Made by a program: the position numbers and the translations under genes. Shown one piece after another: positions 1-9,950 of a DNA stretch of 64,000 nt. The DNA is taken from positions 388,178 through 452,177 of the forward strand of contig NZ_LN890327.1 in the NCBI RefSeq assembly GCF_001458595.1. The letters are read 5' to 3'. A model generated the notes under the pieces. That model made no database searches. It saw only the letters and a program-made list of their open reading frames with translations, and was not told where the DNA came from. Every line of letters begins with the position of its first letter. The stretch's first letter is position 1. The DNA comes from Clostridium neonatale (lineage in GTDB: Bacteria > Bacillota > Clostridia > Clostridiales > Clostridiaceae).

Positions 1-1104
<1,104 letters not shown>

Positions 1105-1109
1105 GATTT

Positions 1110-2051
1110 ATGAAAATATTAAATAGTATTAGGAAAGTACCAGGGGGACTACTTATAGTTCCCATGATACTTTCTGCAATAATAAACACTTTTTTTCCTG
1201 AGATTTTTCAAATAGGGAATCCAACAACAGCACTTTTTACTAATAAGAGTACTATGGTATTAGTAGGATTAATGCTATTTGCCTCTGGTACACAATTTAA
1301 TATAAAAAACATAGTTAGTGTTCTTAAAAGAGCAGGATTACTATGCATTGGAAAGCTATTTATATCATATATTATTGGATTATTAGTGATTAAATTCTTT
1401 GGAATAGAAGGAGTATTTGGAATATCTGCAGTTGCCATTATTGCTACAATTACAAGTTGTAATCCAGGATTATATCTAGCCTTAGTTAATGATTATGGAG
1501 ATGAAATAGATGGAGCAGCTTTTGGCTTTTTAAATCTAATAGTGGTACCTGCAATTCCACTTATGATTTTAAGCTCAGCAAATGGACAAGGAATAGATTT
1601 AAATACAATAATAGCTAATCTGCTTCCATTTATATTAGGTATGATTTTAGGAAATTTAGATGGTGATTTTAAGAAGCTATATGCATCAGCTACAGGAATG
1701 CTTTTGCCTTTCATGGGAATATGCTTTGGTAGTAGTATAGATATTATAGTAGCTTTAAAGTCAGGAGTATCAGGAGTAATTCTCACATTAATATTCTATT
1801 TAGTGAGTCTTTTGCCTTTATTATTGTTAGATAGAAAAGTTGTAAAAAGGCCTGGTTATGCAGCTATTGCAATGTCATCTGTAGCAGGATTATCTATTTC
1901 AGTACCCTCATTAGCAGCTGAAATTAGTGATGCATATGCTCCGTTTGTGAATGTTGCAATGTCTCAAATAGCCTTAGCATCAATAATAACAAGTATAATA
2001 ACTCCAATTATAATTAAATATATAGTAAAGAGGCAAGAAAGAAGAAAATAG
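1110..2051 (+). CDS. 2-keto-3-deoxygluconate permease family (KdgT-like)
   Basis: 313 aa with about ten hydrophobic segments and the family opening PGGLLIVPMILSAIINTFFP, typical of 2-keto-3-deoxygluconate permeases, which import KDG or related sugar acids with protons. The ATG lies 5 bases after the GH1 stop. The ribosome site is weak and inside the GH1 end (GGAAAAG), so translation is probably coupled. A sugar-acid permease paired with a phospho-beta-glucosidase is an odd couple, and the true substrate may be a glycoside or disaccharide acid. A terminator follows at once. Confidence 0.82.
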   Translation: MKILNSIRKVPGGLLIVPMILSAIINTFFPEIFQIGNPTTALFTNKSTMVLVGLMLFASGTQFNIKNIVSVLKRAGLLCIGKLFISYIIGLLVIKFFGIEGVFGISAVAIIATITSCNPGLYLALVNDYGDEIDGAAFGFLNLIVVPAIPLMILSSANGQGIDLNTIIANLLPFILGMILGNLDGDFKKLYASATGMLLPFMGICFGSSIDIIVALKSGVSGVILTLIFYLVSLLPLLLLDRKVVKRPGYAAIAMSSVAGLSISVPSLAAEISDAYAPFVNVAMSQIALASIITSIITPIIIKYIVKRQERRK

Positions 2052-2070
2052 AAGATAATTTTATATTATA

Positions 2071-2098
2071 GGTTGTAGTTTAAGCTACAACCTTTTTT
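2071..2098 (+). terminator. Intrinsic terminator of the GH1-kdgT unit
   Basis: GGTTGTAG/CTACAACC stem (8 bp plus a G-T pair), short loop, then TTTTTT, 20 bases after the permease stop. Confidence 0.9.
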
Positions 2099-2325
2099 CA
2101 TGTTTTATTAGAAGAAAAATGATTAATATAATTTTAAAAATATTATCTACCCAAATACAAGAATGAATATAAAAATATGGTATTTTAAATAGAAAAAAGA
2201 GTATTATTTTATACTATAAAATAGTGTTGATTATCTTATAATGATATGATAGAAACCTATAAGAATAGCCTATTTGCGTTGATATAGATACATGATATAA
2301 TAGTTTGATGTATAGATTATTTTTA

Positions 2326-2780
2326 TTTATAAGGAGGAAGATAAAAGAAATAAAAAATTTTAAATTATGAATAAAATTTGAGCGCTAAATTATGAGTGCT
2401 TAGTCATTGAATTATAATAAAAACTTGAAAGGTGGATCCTATATTTATGAAATGGATAAAAGAAAAATATAAAAATTATTCAATAAAAAAAGAAATACAG
2501 TTTCTTTCAGAGCTACTATTGTAATGATGATTTTATCATTATCTAAATTGGAAAATGTAGGAGGGTTAAGTAAAAAAGATATATAATGGCGCTCATATGT
2601 GACTAATGGCACTGTATGGCAGATGAGAGTTGATCTTAAGGATACGTTAACAAGTTATTTAAACTAAATTAATGGACAAGTTAAGTATAATTAATTAACC
2701 TTGTATGTATTAAAGCAAAAAGTGAAAGAGTGTATGTAGAAGTAAATCTTATAGAAGAATTTAATTAAGTACACATCTAA
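2326..2780 (+). pseudogene. Degenerate copy of the chemoreceptor gene at 7473
   Basis: The stretch is collinear with 7355-7870: the same GGAGGA leader, the same AGC(G/A)CT-AAATTATG-AGTGCT leader hairpin (2381-2400), the same ribosome site, and the same start ATGAAATGGATAAAAGAAAA at 2447. Identity is high up to about 2640 and then decays, with in-frame stops and deletions; a last recognisable patch (2748-2770) matches the receptor's NLINEFNKY segment. Only the first transmembrane helix and part of the ligand domain are represented, and no signalling domain remains. It is a dead partial duplication. Nothing convincing was seen between 2100 and 2325. Confidence 0.85.
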
Positions 2781-2813
2781 CTTTTAAGAGAAAATATATA
2801 ATTAAGGAGGATA

Positions 2814-3419
2814 TTAAGCTTGTTTATTCATATATTCTATTACTTGATTTGCTTTATCTTGCTTACCTAAAATTTCACCTAAAATTGCTAAGCTTTCTTG
2901 TGGTGATGATAATGGATTACTTACTGAATCTAAATATACAATCGGTAAATTAGCTTCTTCTAGCTTTTCTACATAATCAAAATTTCCTTGTGCCATAGAA
3001 GCGTTCATTAATACTAAGTCTGGTTCTAATGCTAAAACAGCTTCGGTGCTTATAGTATCATTAGCATTATTACCTATACTAGGTATAGAGGCCATTTCTG
3101 GGAATGTTTCAATTACCTTTTTGTATGTATCTGAATCATTTGTTTGTAAATCATCACTCCAGCCTACAATTTTATCTGGCATTTCATCGCCAAGTAGAAC
3201 TTCTATTTCAAAAATATCTCTGCTTCTAACAAGTACAATTCTATCAATATCTTTTTCTAAAGTAACTTCTCTTCCAACTGAATCAGTAATTGTGATTGTA
3301 TCACTTTTAGTTTTTGCACTATTATTACCATTACTATTACTTGAGCATCCACTTAATAGCAATGCACCTGTTAGTAGCATAGTACATATTTTTAAAATAC
3401 CTTTTTTTCTTTTTATCAT
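2814..3419 (-). pseudogene. Truncated ABC substrate-binding lipoprotein (iron-siderophore/cobalamin type)
   Basis: The N-terminus is a lipoprotein signal ending in the lipobox LLSGC, followed by the opening of a BtuF/FecB-type binding domain (TITDSVGREVTLEKDIDRIV, and ALEPDLVLMNA). The reading frame stops after 201 aa, whereas these proteins usually run 300-350 aa, so most of the C-terminal lobe is missing. The stop sits right where decayed chemoreceptor DNA begins, which suggests a deletion join. Start ATG has a good site (AAGGAGAAAATCAA). It follows the ATPase gene by 60 bases on the same strand. No permease gene is present, so the transporter is probably not functional. Confidence 0.8.
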
Positions 3420-3479
3420 TTGATTTTCTCCTTATTCATGTTTAAATTTATATTTAAAGCTTATTCTAATAAAATAGGT

Positions 3480-4250
3480 CTATTTTACCATTCCTATTGG
3501 ATTAACTGATGGTATATTATTACTGTCTATAGTTATTTCAGCATCTACTTTGTATACTTCCCTAAGAAGTTCTTTAGTCAGCACTTCTTTAGGATTTCCT
3601 TTGCTATATACCTTTCCATCATGAATAACTATAATTTCATCTGCATATCTAGCTGCTAAGTTTAAATCGTGAATTGCAATTACTGTAATAATATCATTTT
3701 TATAAGTTATTTTTTTGATAATATCTAATATTTCAAATTGTCTATATATATCAAGATTATTAAGTGGTTCATCTAAAAGTAAAACCTTAGGATCTTTAAT
3801 AATTGCTTGAGCTAAGGATACCATCTGCTGTTGACCACCACTTAACTCAGTCATGCGTTTTTTTGCTAGCCCATCTATATTAAGTTTCTTCATTATGGAC
3901 ATTACCTTTATCAGTTCTTCATCACTAATTCTAAGTGATAATGAATCAATCATACCAAGCAATATAACTTCAAATACTGTTAGGACTGAATTTGTAGGTA
4001 AAAACTGAGGAAAATATCCAAGGTATTTTGAATAAAATTCTTTATAATTCTTATCAATTTTTCTTTCATTAAAACTAATAGTTCCTTTTTTTACTTTATT
4101 AATACCAGCTATTGCTTTTATAAGTGTTGATTTTCCTGCACCATTTGGCCCTATAACTGATATAATCTTAGGTTTAAAAACTAAATTAACATCTGATAAT
4201 ATAGTTTTATTACCGTAACCTATACTTAAATCTTCTATTTTTAAATCCAT
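3480..4250 (-). CDS. ABC transporter ATP-binding protein (FecE/BtuD type)
   Basis: 256 aa. Walker A GPNGAGKST (~33-41), Q-loop region, signature LSGGQQQ (~137), Walker B VLLLDEP (~155) and the switch His in AIHDLN are all intact. The family energises uptake of ferric siderophores, heme or corrinoids together with a FecCD-type permease and a binding lipoprotein. Here the binding protein (2814-3419) is truncated and the permease is absent, so this ATPase is an orphan unless it serves another permease. Start ATG is preceded by AAAGGAAAG. Confidence 0.88.
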   Translation of the reverse strand: MDLKIEDLSIGYGNKTILSDVNLVFKPKIISVIGPNGAGKSTLIKAIAGINKVKKGTISFNERKIDKNYKEFYSKYLGYFPQFLPTNSVLTVFEVILLGMIDSLSLRISDEELIKVMSIMKKLNIDGLAKKRMTELSGGQQQMVSLAQAIIKDPKVLLLDEPLNNLDIYRQFEILDIIKKITYKNDIITVIAIHDLNLAARYADEIIVIHDGKVYSKGNPKEVLTKELLREVYKVDAEITIDSNNIPSVNPIGMVK

Positions 4251-4336
4251 CTAGTACACTTTCCTTTCTCTTAAGATAATAGATAGTAAGAACGGTAGAA
4301 TATAACTATTTTTCTTATTGGATTTCCTTATCAATT

Positions 4337-4440
4337 TAAGGAGCTGTTGCATTAAGAAATGTAGCCATAACATTTTGTTGTAGAATTCAAAGTTCAACTA
4401 CAATATATTGTAGTTTTTATTCTTTGTGCGACTGCCCCTT
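4337..4440. repeat. Long imperfect intergenic hairpin (family with 23523-23637)
   Basis: The ends AAGGAGCTGTTGCATTAAGAA and TTCTTTGTGCGACTGCCCC are imperfect inverted copies around an AT-rich core containing a second hairpin (GTTCAACTACAA and TTGTAGT). The same terminal words (agaGCTG-YNGCA-YTAAGA) bound a hairpin at 23523-23637. It lies between the divergent ABC ATPase and tetR genes. Confidence 0.6.
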
Positions 4441-4512
4441 TCATTATTCAGTTTATTATGTTTGATATTTAATTGGGTTTTGGGTAAAATTGAATTGAGG
4501 TAGGTGATAGTA

Positions 4513-5088
4513 ATGGCTATAAATGTTAAGAATTTATTAGCTACTGCACTATTAGAATTATGTGAGATGCAGTCTTTAGAGTCAATGACAATTAAGCAGT
4601 TATTAGATAAAACAGGAATTAGCAGGCAAACATTCTATAATCATTTTATTGATAAAAATGATTTAATTCAATATGTTTATGATACAAGGATTGTTCCAGA
4701 GTTTAATGATAAAAATATGAGTATGAACTTTTATGATTCACTTCTTCTTGCTTTTGAAAATATGAAAAAATATCATTGCTTTATGAAACAAGCATCCATG
4801 ATGGAAGGACAGAATTGCTTAAAAGATTATATCTTTGAGCATTGCAAAGAATTTGATCTTAAGTGGCATCAGGAATTATATGGTTCTAAACTAATGCCTG
4901 AAACTCTAAAATTTGCTACAATTTATCATGCTAGTGCATCAAGTGCTATGACTTTATCATGGATTTTATCTGATATGCCAGTTTCATGTGAAGAAATCGT
5001 AAGAATGATTGTAGAAATGAGAGGAATTGGTATGAAGGAACTTTTTAAAGACGGTGAAAATACGGGAAATCCATATAGTAAAAGTTGA
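4513..5088 (+). CDS. TetR/AcrR family transcriptional regulator
   Basis: 191 aa. The N-terminal helix-turn-helix SMTIKQLLDKTGISRQTFYN followed by HFIDKNDLI is classic TetR. The C-terminal domain is the ligand/dimer part (FATIYHASASSAMTLSWILS). I choose ATG 4513, 8 bases after GAGGTAGG, over the GTG three codons earlier, which overlaps the ribosome site. It is followed by a possible operator, a promoter/terminator composite, a 56-aa ORF and an aldo/keto reductase, which it probably controls. A broken near-identical copy is at 15738-16531. Confidence 0.9.
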   Translation: MAINVKNLLATALLELCEMQSLESMTIKQLLDKTGISRQTFYNHFIDKNDLIQYVYDTRIVPEFNDKNMSMNFYDSLLLAFENMKKYHCFMKQASMMEGQNCLKDYIFEHCKEFDLKWHQELYGSKLMPETLKFATIYHASASSAMTLSWILSDMPVSCEEIVRMIVEMRGIGMKELFKDGENTGNPYSKS

Positions 5089-5100
5089 CAATTTTATAAG

Positions 5101-5120
5101 AATGTCAATTTCTTGACATT
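5101..5120. promoter_or_regulatory. Perfect 8-4-8 inverted repeat, putative TetR operator
   Basis: AATGTCAA-TTTC-TTGACATT, 12 bases after the tetR stop and just upstream of the -35 box at 5137. No T-run follows, which argues for a protein site over a terminator. Confidence 0.5.
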
Positions 5121-5136
5121 TCATATTTTATGTAAA

Positions 5137-5165
5137 TTGAAGTCTCTTACTCTTTTCAATAATAT
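5137..5165 (+). promoter_or_regulatory. Promoter of the 56-aa ORF / aldo-keto reductase unit
   Basis: TTGAAG (5137-5142), 17-bp spacer, TAATAT (5160-5165). It lies inside the left arm and loop of the hairpin 5142-5187. Confidence 0.55.
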
Positions 5166-5193
5166 TATATTTAAAAAGAGGGGAGACTTTTTT
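5142..5193 (+). terminator. Terminator of tetR that also buries the next ribosome site
   Basis: Left arm GTCTCTTACTCTTTT pairs with AAAAAGAGGGGAGAC, followed by TTTTTT. The right arm contains the GAGGGGAG ribosome site of the ORF at 5195. Confidence 0.65.
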
Positions 5194-5194
5194 G

Positions 5195-5365
5195 ATGGAT
5201 ATAAAGATAAATGAGAAAGAGCAAGCTGTTGCTCCAAAAACAATCAGGATAGATTATAAGGCTTTTGAAAAAACAAATGCGACATCTATATTCTATATAT
5301 TAGATGAAAATGCAAGTATGATGATAAATAGTAAGGGAACAAATATAATCATAAGTTTAGTTTAA
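5195..5365 (+). CDS. Small hypothetical protein, 56 aa
   Basis: ATG with a strong site (GAGGGGAG, 8 bases upstream). The product begins MDIKINEKEQAVAPKTIRID and ends in a hydrophobic tail (TNIIISLV). I do not recognise a family. The length, ribosome site and position, 31 bases before the aldo/keto reductase gene in the same unit, support a real gene; the collapsed copy at 15.7 kb lacks this stretch. Confidence 0.55.
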   Translation: MDIKINEKEQAVAPKTIRIDYKAFEKTNATSIFYILDENASMMINSKGTNIIISLV

Positions 5366-5396
5366 AAGAAGTTATAAGATAATAGGAGGTCATTTT

Positions 5397-6383
5397 ATGG
5401 AATATGTAAAATTAGGTGATTCAGATTTAATGGTATCTAAGGTATGTTTAGGATGTATGGGTTTTGGTGAAGCACAAAAAGGAATGCATTCATGGACTTT
5501 GCCTTATGAAGAGTCTAAAAAGATTATTAAATATGCATTAGATAATGGTATTAATTTCTTTGATACTGCAATGGGTTATCAAAGGGGAACAAGTGAAGCG
5601 TTCTTAGGAAAAGCTATCAAAGAATATGCCAAAAGAGAGGATGTTATCATTGCTACAAAGTTTATTCCTCGAACTCAAGAAGAGATTGAACAAGGGATTG
5701 ATGCTAAACAGCACATTGAGAATTGCTTAAATGGGAGTCTAAAAAGATTAGATATGGATTATGTTGATTTATATATTCTTCATATGTGGGATTATAATAC
5801 ACCTATTGAAGATATTATGGCAGCTTTACATGATGTTATAAGGCAAGGAAAAGTCAGATATATTGGAATATCTAACTGTTATGCATGGCAGATTGCCAAG
5901 GCTAATGAGATAGCTAAAGCAAAAGGTTATGAACAATTTGTATCTATTCAAGGTCACTATAATTTAATCTTCAGAGAAGAAGAAAGAGAAATGAAACCAT
6001 ATTGTGTTGCTCATAACATTGCTATGACACCATATAGTGCGTTAGCATCTGGAAGATTAGCTAAACATCCTGGTGAAGAGTCTAAACGCTTAAGTGAAGA
6101 TATTTATGCGAAAGGGAAATATGATATAACACATGATGAAGATTTAGCAATTATTCATAGAGTTGAAGAATTAGCTGAGAAAAAAGGTGTCTCTATGACT
6201 GAAATATCATTGGCTTGGTTACTTACAAAAGTCATTTCACCTATTATTGGTGCAACAAAACCACATCATATTGATGGAGCTGTTAAGGCAGTAACAGTTA
6301 AATTGACGGATGAAGAAATTATTTATTTAGAAGAACTTTATAAACCTCATAGCTTAGTTGGAGTTATGGCAGAAAATAAGTAG
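5397..6383 (+). CDS. Aldo/keto reductase
   Basis: 328 aa, a full (beta/alpha)8 aldo/keto reductase. The catalytic tetrad is visible as D56 and Y61 (FDTAMGY), K88 (IATKF) and His in YILHMWD; the C-terminal NADPH-binding part reads SPIIGATKPHHID. These enzymes reduce aldehydes or ketones in the cytoplasm with NAD(P)H. Start ATG follows ATAGGAGGTCATTTT. It lies in the TetR-controlled unit and is followed by a dead MATE pump, an arrangement that suggests a former detoxification operon. Its 3' third is duplicated in the chimera at 15738-16531. Confidence 0.92.
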   Translation: MEYVKLGDSDLMVSKVCLGCMGFGEAQKGMHSWTLPYEESKKIIKYALDNGINFFDTAMGYQRGTSEAFLGKAIKEYAKREDVIIATKFIPRTQEEIEQGIDAKQHIENCLNGSLKRLDMDYVDLYILHMWDYNTPIEDIMAALHDVIRQGKVRYIGISNCYAWQIAKANEIAKAKGYEQFVSIQGHYNLIFREEEREMKPYCVAHNIAMTPYSALASGRLAKHPGEESKRLSEDIYAKGKYDITHDEDLAIIHRVEELAEKKGVSMTEISLAWLLTKVISPIIGATKPHHIDGAVKAVTVKLTDEEIIYLEELYKPHSLVGVMAENK

Positions 6384-6427
6384 AATGAATGAAACAGTTT
6401 TTTGGATAAAAATACGGGGAGGATAAA

Positions 6428-6742
6428 ATATTATTTAGTAATAAGGATTTAAAAAACATGATTGTTCCTTTGTTTTTAGAACAATTATTGGTGATGATGG
6501 TAGGTATTGTAGATACTTTTGTTGTAAGTTTTGTAGGGGAATCAGCAGTATCAGAAGTCTCACTCGTGAATATGTTTAATACTGTTTTTATCTATCTATT
6601 TACAGCAATTGCTTCAGGTGGTGCAGCTATCATTAGTCAATATATTGGCAATAAAGATGAAGAAAATAGTGTTAAATAATCAAGTCAATTACTCATGTTT
6701 TCTACAATATTTTCAATTATACTAATAATGCAATGGCTCTAA
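6428..6742 (+). pseudogene. MATE efflux pump, N-terminal remnant
   Basis: GGGGAGG is followed by a start position that reads ATA instead of ATG (6428). The frame then encodes LFSNKDLKNMIVPLFLEQLL and further MATE/NorM-like membrane helices to ISQYIGNKDEEN, stops at 6677-6679, and continues as decayed membrane-like coding to 6742. About 100 of ~450 residues remain. Start-codon loss, a nonsense codon and truncation make it a pseudogene; it probably followed the aldo/keto reductase in one operon. Confidence 0.8.
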
Positions 6743-6931
6743 TAAGAAATAGAAAAGGTACAATCATTACCTATTGAAGTTTAAGAAGTAATCAGAATAA
6801 TATTATGAATACTTAATTCGACAATTCTATCCCAAATTGACTTGAGATAAAAGGCAGTTTAACTATTTCTTCAAAAAGTATTCTCAACTGAATTTAAGGA
6901 AATCCATAAACAAGAATTGAATAATTAAAGT

Positions 6932-6976
6932 AAAAAAATCCTAATTACTAAATAAAATAGTGACTAGGATTTTTTG
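6932..6976 (+). terminator. Intrinsic terminator, bidirectional
   Basis: AAAAAATCCTA-A-TTACTA pairs with TAGTGA-C-TAGGATTTTTT. T-run on one side and A-run on the other. Confidence 0.8.
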
Positions 6977-7354
6977 TTAGATTTTGATAGTTACAGTGAA
7001 TACCTCTGATTATATTTTACTATATAACGACAAAATTTGCAAAGCGAAAATATAATAGAATCCTTTGTAAAGAAAAATTTAAAGAGGTATACCTACATAA
7101 ATTAGAAAGCACAATTATTTTTATGCACATACAATATTGATATATATAATTTTTTATAAAAATAAAAAATAAATTGTTAATTTAAAAGGTTTTTTTATAA
7201 TAATTTAATATTTTTGTATATTTATAAAAAAATGACTAGACAAAATATTTATCTTGTTTTATTATTGAAACAAAAGTCTATAAATGTAAAAATTGTGAAA
7301 ATAATTACAAGAAACACTGCATAATATTTAAAATTAATAAATTATTCTAAATTT
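6977..7354. other. Non-coding AT-rich stretch before the chemoreceptor
   Basis: No supportable ORF, repeat or clear promoter was seen. It ends at the leader block shared with the remnant at 2326. Confidence 0.5.
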
Positions 7355-7472
7355 ATAAGGAGGAGGAGAAAATAAATAAAAAATTTTAAATTATGAATAA
7401 AATTTGAGCACTAAATTATGAGTGCTTAGTCATTGAATTATAATAAAAACTTGAAAGGTGGATTCTATATTT
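7355..7472 (+). promoter_or_regulatory. Chemoreceptor leader with conserved hairpin
   Basis: This leader is nearly identical to 2326-2446. It contains AGCACT-AAATTATG-AGTGCT (7407-7426); the other copy has AGCGCT, which still pairs through a G-T wobble. The ribosome site is GAAAGGTGG (7454-7462). Confidence 0.45.
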
Positions 7473-9182
7473 ATGAAATGGATAAAAGAAAAGTATAAAA
7501 ATTATTCAATAAAAAAAAGAAATACAGTTTCCTTCGGAGCTATTATTGCAATGATGATTTTATTTATGATATTATCATTATCCACATTATCAAATGTAGG
7601 AAGTTTAAGTGAAAAGATATATAATGGCTCATATGTGACTAATGATACTGTATGGCAGATGAGAGTGAATCTTCAGGCATTAGATAAATATACATCTAGG
7701 GCAATTATTGAGAAAGATATAACTAAAAAAAATGAATATATAAAGATTGCAGATGAACATGCAGAAAGCTTGAAAAAGAATATGAACAGTATTAAAGGAA
7801 GACTTGAAGAAGACGATTCTATTGATACAAATTTGATAAATGAGTTTAACAAATATATGGATGAATCAGCAATTGAAAGACAAAAAGTAGTGGAATTAAT
7901 AAGAAATGGTCATAATGAAGAAGCAGCAAATATGCTTACAACAACATATGCAGATACAATTGATAATGCTAGAGAAGTATTAGAAAAGATAGGCGATAAT
8001 ACGACTGCTAGTGCAGAGGAGTCTTTAAAGAAAAGTGACAGGATTACATTATATAACTTTATATTTACTGTTGCTGTTGGTGTTGTAATTATAGCTTTTT
8101 CAATTTGGATTATGAAGGTAATTAACTCTATTTTAGTTGAAGGAATACAAAGTTTAAGAAAAATTTCTTTAAATTTAAATGAAGGAAAACTAGAAACTGA
8201 TAATACATATATTTCAAATGATGAAATTGGACAAGTAATAAGTGAAATGAATGAGTCAATAACTTTGTTAAAATCTTATGTTGATGATGAAGTTACTACA
8301 TTAAATACTTTAGCAAGCGGAAATCTAGATATAGAATTAAATAAAGATATCGATTATAGAGGACAATTTAAAGAAATACAAACATCATTTGGAATTATAA
8401 TAGATACATTAAATGATATTTTTAAGAACATGGCGGAATCATCTAAGTCAATAGCAGAGGGGTCAGAAGATATACATACAACAACAGAAATAATTTCAGA
8501 AGGATCTATGGAACAGGCTGGAGCAGTAGAAGAGTTACTTGCAAGTTTTACAGAAATATCAGATCAAGTAAAAGAGAATGCAAAAGATATAGAAAAGACA
8601 GAGGAATATCTAGAGTCAACCAAAATGATAGTTGATGAAGGAAATTCAAAAATGGATACTCTTAGAAACTCGATGAATGATATTAATGAGGCTGCACAAC
8701 AAGTATCACAAGTAACAGAAACAATAGATGATATAGCATCACAAGTAAATTTGCTTGCCTTAAATGCAGCTATAGAAGCAGCAAGAGCTGGAGAATCAGG
8801 AAAGGGATTTGCTGTTGTAGCAGAAGAAGTTAGAAAACTCGCAGAAGAAGTTAAAATTGCAGCAGGAGATACAAGAGAAATAATTGAACATGCTATTTCA
8901 AAAGCTGGTGAAGGAAGTATGTTAGCTAATGAAACAGCGGAATCTTTACGTATAATTGTTAAAAATGTGGTAAGAACTACAGAATTATCAAAAAAAGTAT
9001 CTGAAGTATCTAATAGTCAAAGTATTGCTATTGCACAAATGGTTGAAGGCGTGAATCAGATAGCAGATGTAGTTGAAAAGAACTCATCTACATTAGAAGA
9101 GATTACAAATTCAACTAATGAATTATCTAGACAAGCAACTAGAGTTGATGGAGAATTGGCTAGATATAAAGTAAAAAAATAG
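7473..9182 (+). CDS. Methyl-accepting chemotaxis protein, 4-helix-bundle sensor type
   Basis: 569 aa. One transmembrane helix (~17-38), an extracellular four-helix-bundle ligand domain (~40-190), a second helix (~193-215), HAMP, then a long signalling coiled coil with the CheA/CheW-contacting tip from ~420 ([20 protein letters not shown], then [20 protein letters not shown]). I start at ATG 7473, 10 bases after AAAGGTGG, not at the GTG inside the ribosome site. Its leader and first third were duplicated and have decayed at 2326-2780. The attractant is unknown. Confidence 0.93.
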   Translation: MKWIKEKYKNYSIKKRNTVSFGAIIAMMILFMILSLSTLSNVGSLSEKIYNGSYVTNDTVWQMRVNLQALDKYTSRAIIEKDITKKNEYIKIADEHAESLKKNMNSIKGRLEEDDSIDTNLINEFNKYMDESAIERQKVVELIRNGHNEEAANMLTTTYADTIDNAREVLEKIGDNTTASAEESLKKSDRITLYNFIFTVAVGVVIIAFSIWIMKVINSILVEGIQSLRKISLNLNEGKLETDNTYISNDEIGQVISEMNESITLLKSYVDDEVTTLNTLASGNLDIELNKDIDYRGQFKEIQTSFGIIIDTLNDIFKNMAESSKSIAEGSEDIHTTTEIISEGSMEQAGAVEELLASFTEISDQVKENAKDIEKTEEYLESTKMIVDEGNSKMDTLRNSMNDINEAAQQVSQVTETIDDIASQVNLLALNAAIEAARAGESGKGFAVVAEEVRKLAEEVKIAAGDTREIIEHAISKAGEGSMLANETAESLRIIVKNVVRTTELSKKVSEVSNSQSIAIAQMVEGVNQIADVVEKNSSTLEEITNSTNELSRQATRVDGELARYKVKK

Positions 9183-9444
9183 TGTGAGTAAATAGGCTAA
9201 TGTTTTAAATTTATTCTTGATGAAAGTAAAGCTTATATAAATGAAGTGTGAAGAAATAGGTTTCACATTGTATAAAAATACAATAATAGAGATAAGTGAT
9301 ATGCTCAAATAGGTCTTGAGTTAACAGCAATATAATTACTAGGGCTTATAAAAAAGATATAGAAGAGAAAGTACTTTTATAGTAAATGACAATTAAAAAG
9401 AACTTTTATGTAAAAATATAAACTAACGTGTTGTGGTAATAAAA
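9183..9444. other. Spacer after the chemoreceptor
   Basis: No convincing gene. A small hairpin (TGTGAAG and TTTCACA near 9246-9270) is the only structure noticed. Confidence 0.4.
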
Positions 9445-9527
9445 AACTCTAACAATAAGCAATCATCTCAACAAAAATATAATTAACTACAATAATATAA
9501 TAAGGAGATGACTACAATGTTAGAGTT
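9445..9527. repeat. Inverted repeat at the 5' end of an IS remnant
   Basis: AACTCTAACA...ATCATCTC (9445-9469) is inverted as GGAGATGACTACAATGTTAGAGTT (9504-9527, quoted in part as GAGATGA and TGTTAGAGTT). The right arm covers the ribosome site and start of the dead transposase, so it may be an IS control hairpin. Confidence 0.5.
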
Positions 9528-9905
9528 CACTTATTATAATGCTAAAAAAATTGATGAATGACTCTATCCGAATTATTGATAGCATGCCAATACAAGTTTG
9601 TAAATTTTTAAGAGATTATTTCAGTAAATGTTTCAAAGATATTGCTTCATATGGATATTGAGCTTTAAAAAATAAAAATATTTTGGCTTAAAACTTCATG
9701 CATTGGTTACCACAGATAGCTTTATTTTGATTTGTTCTTAGCATCTGCAGGAATTGATGATAGATAAGCAGTTTTTGAATTAATAGAAAATAAAACATTA
9801 ATAAAAATAATTGCTGATAAAGGTTAAGTTGATGAATATTTAAAATAACAACTATAAAATGAAAAGAATATTTTGCTGATATCCTTAAAAAGAAAAAATC
9901 TGTGT
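9517..9905 (+). pseudogene. IS982-family transposase remnant
   Basis: Across frames and stops one can read RIIDSMPIQVCKFLRDYF, then ASYGYCALKNK, FGFKLHALVTTDSFIL, LASAGIDDRQAVFELIENK and IIADKGYVDEYLK, the DDE core order of IS982 transposases. Several in-frame stops and frameshifts and a missing C-terminus make it dead. Confidence 0.75.
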
Positions 9906-9938
9906 GACACTATACTGCGAATTTTTGAAAAATATAAT
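9898..9938. repeat. Fragment related to the element at 11932-12056
   Basis: The words CTGTGTGACACTATACTGCG and GAATTTTTGAAAAAT match CTTTGTGTGACAATATTAAG and GAATTTTTTTAGAAT at 11954-11990. It lies directly after the IS982 remnant. Confidence 0.5.
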
Positions 9939-9950
9939 GGGAGATGAAAA

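Noticed and set aside
3046-3423. Plus-strand ORF of 125 codons opposite the binding-lipoprotein gene
   Set aside because: Antisense shadow of 2814-3419; no ribosome site, low-complexity Ser/Leu composition.
6803-6930. Possible transposase-like peptide (IRQFYPKLT...KYSQLNLRKS) after the MATE remnant
   Set aside because: Too short, interrupted by stops, and not matched to a family with confidence.
7355-7472. Cyclic di-GMP riboswitch in the chemoreceptor leader
   Set aside because: The conserved GEMM core and tetraloop-receptor elements are absent; only a 6-bp hairpin is seen.
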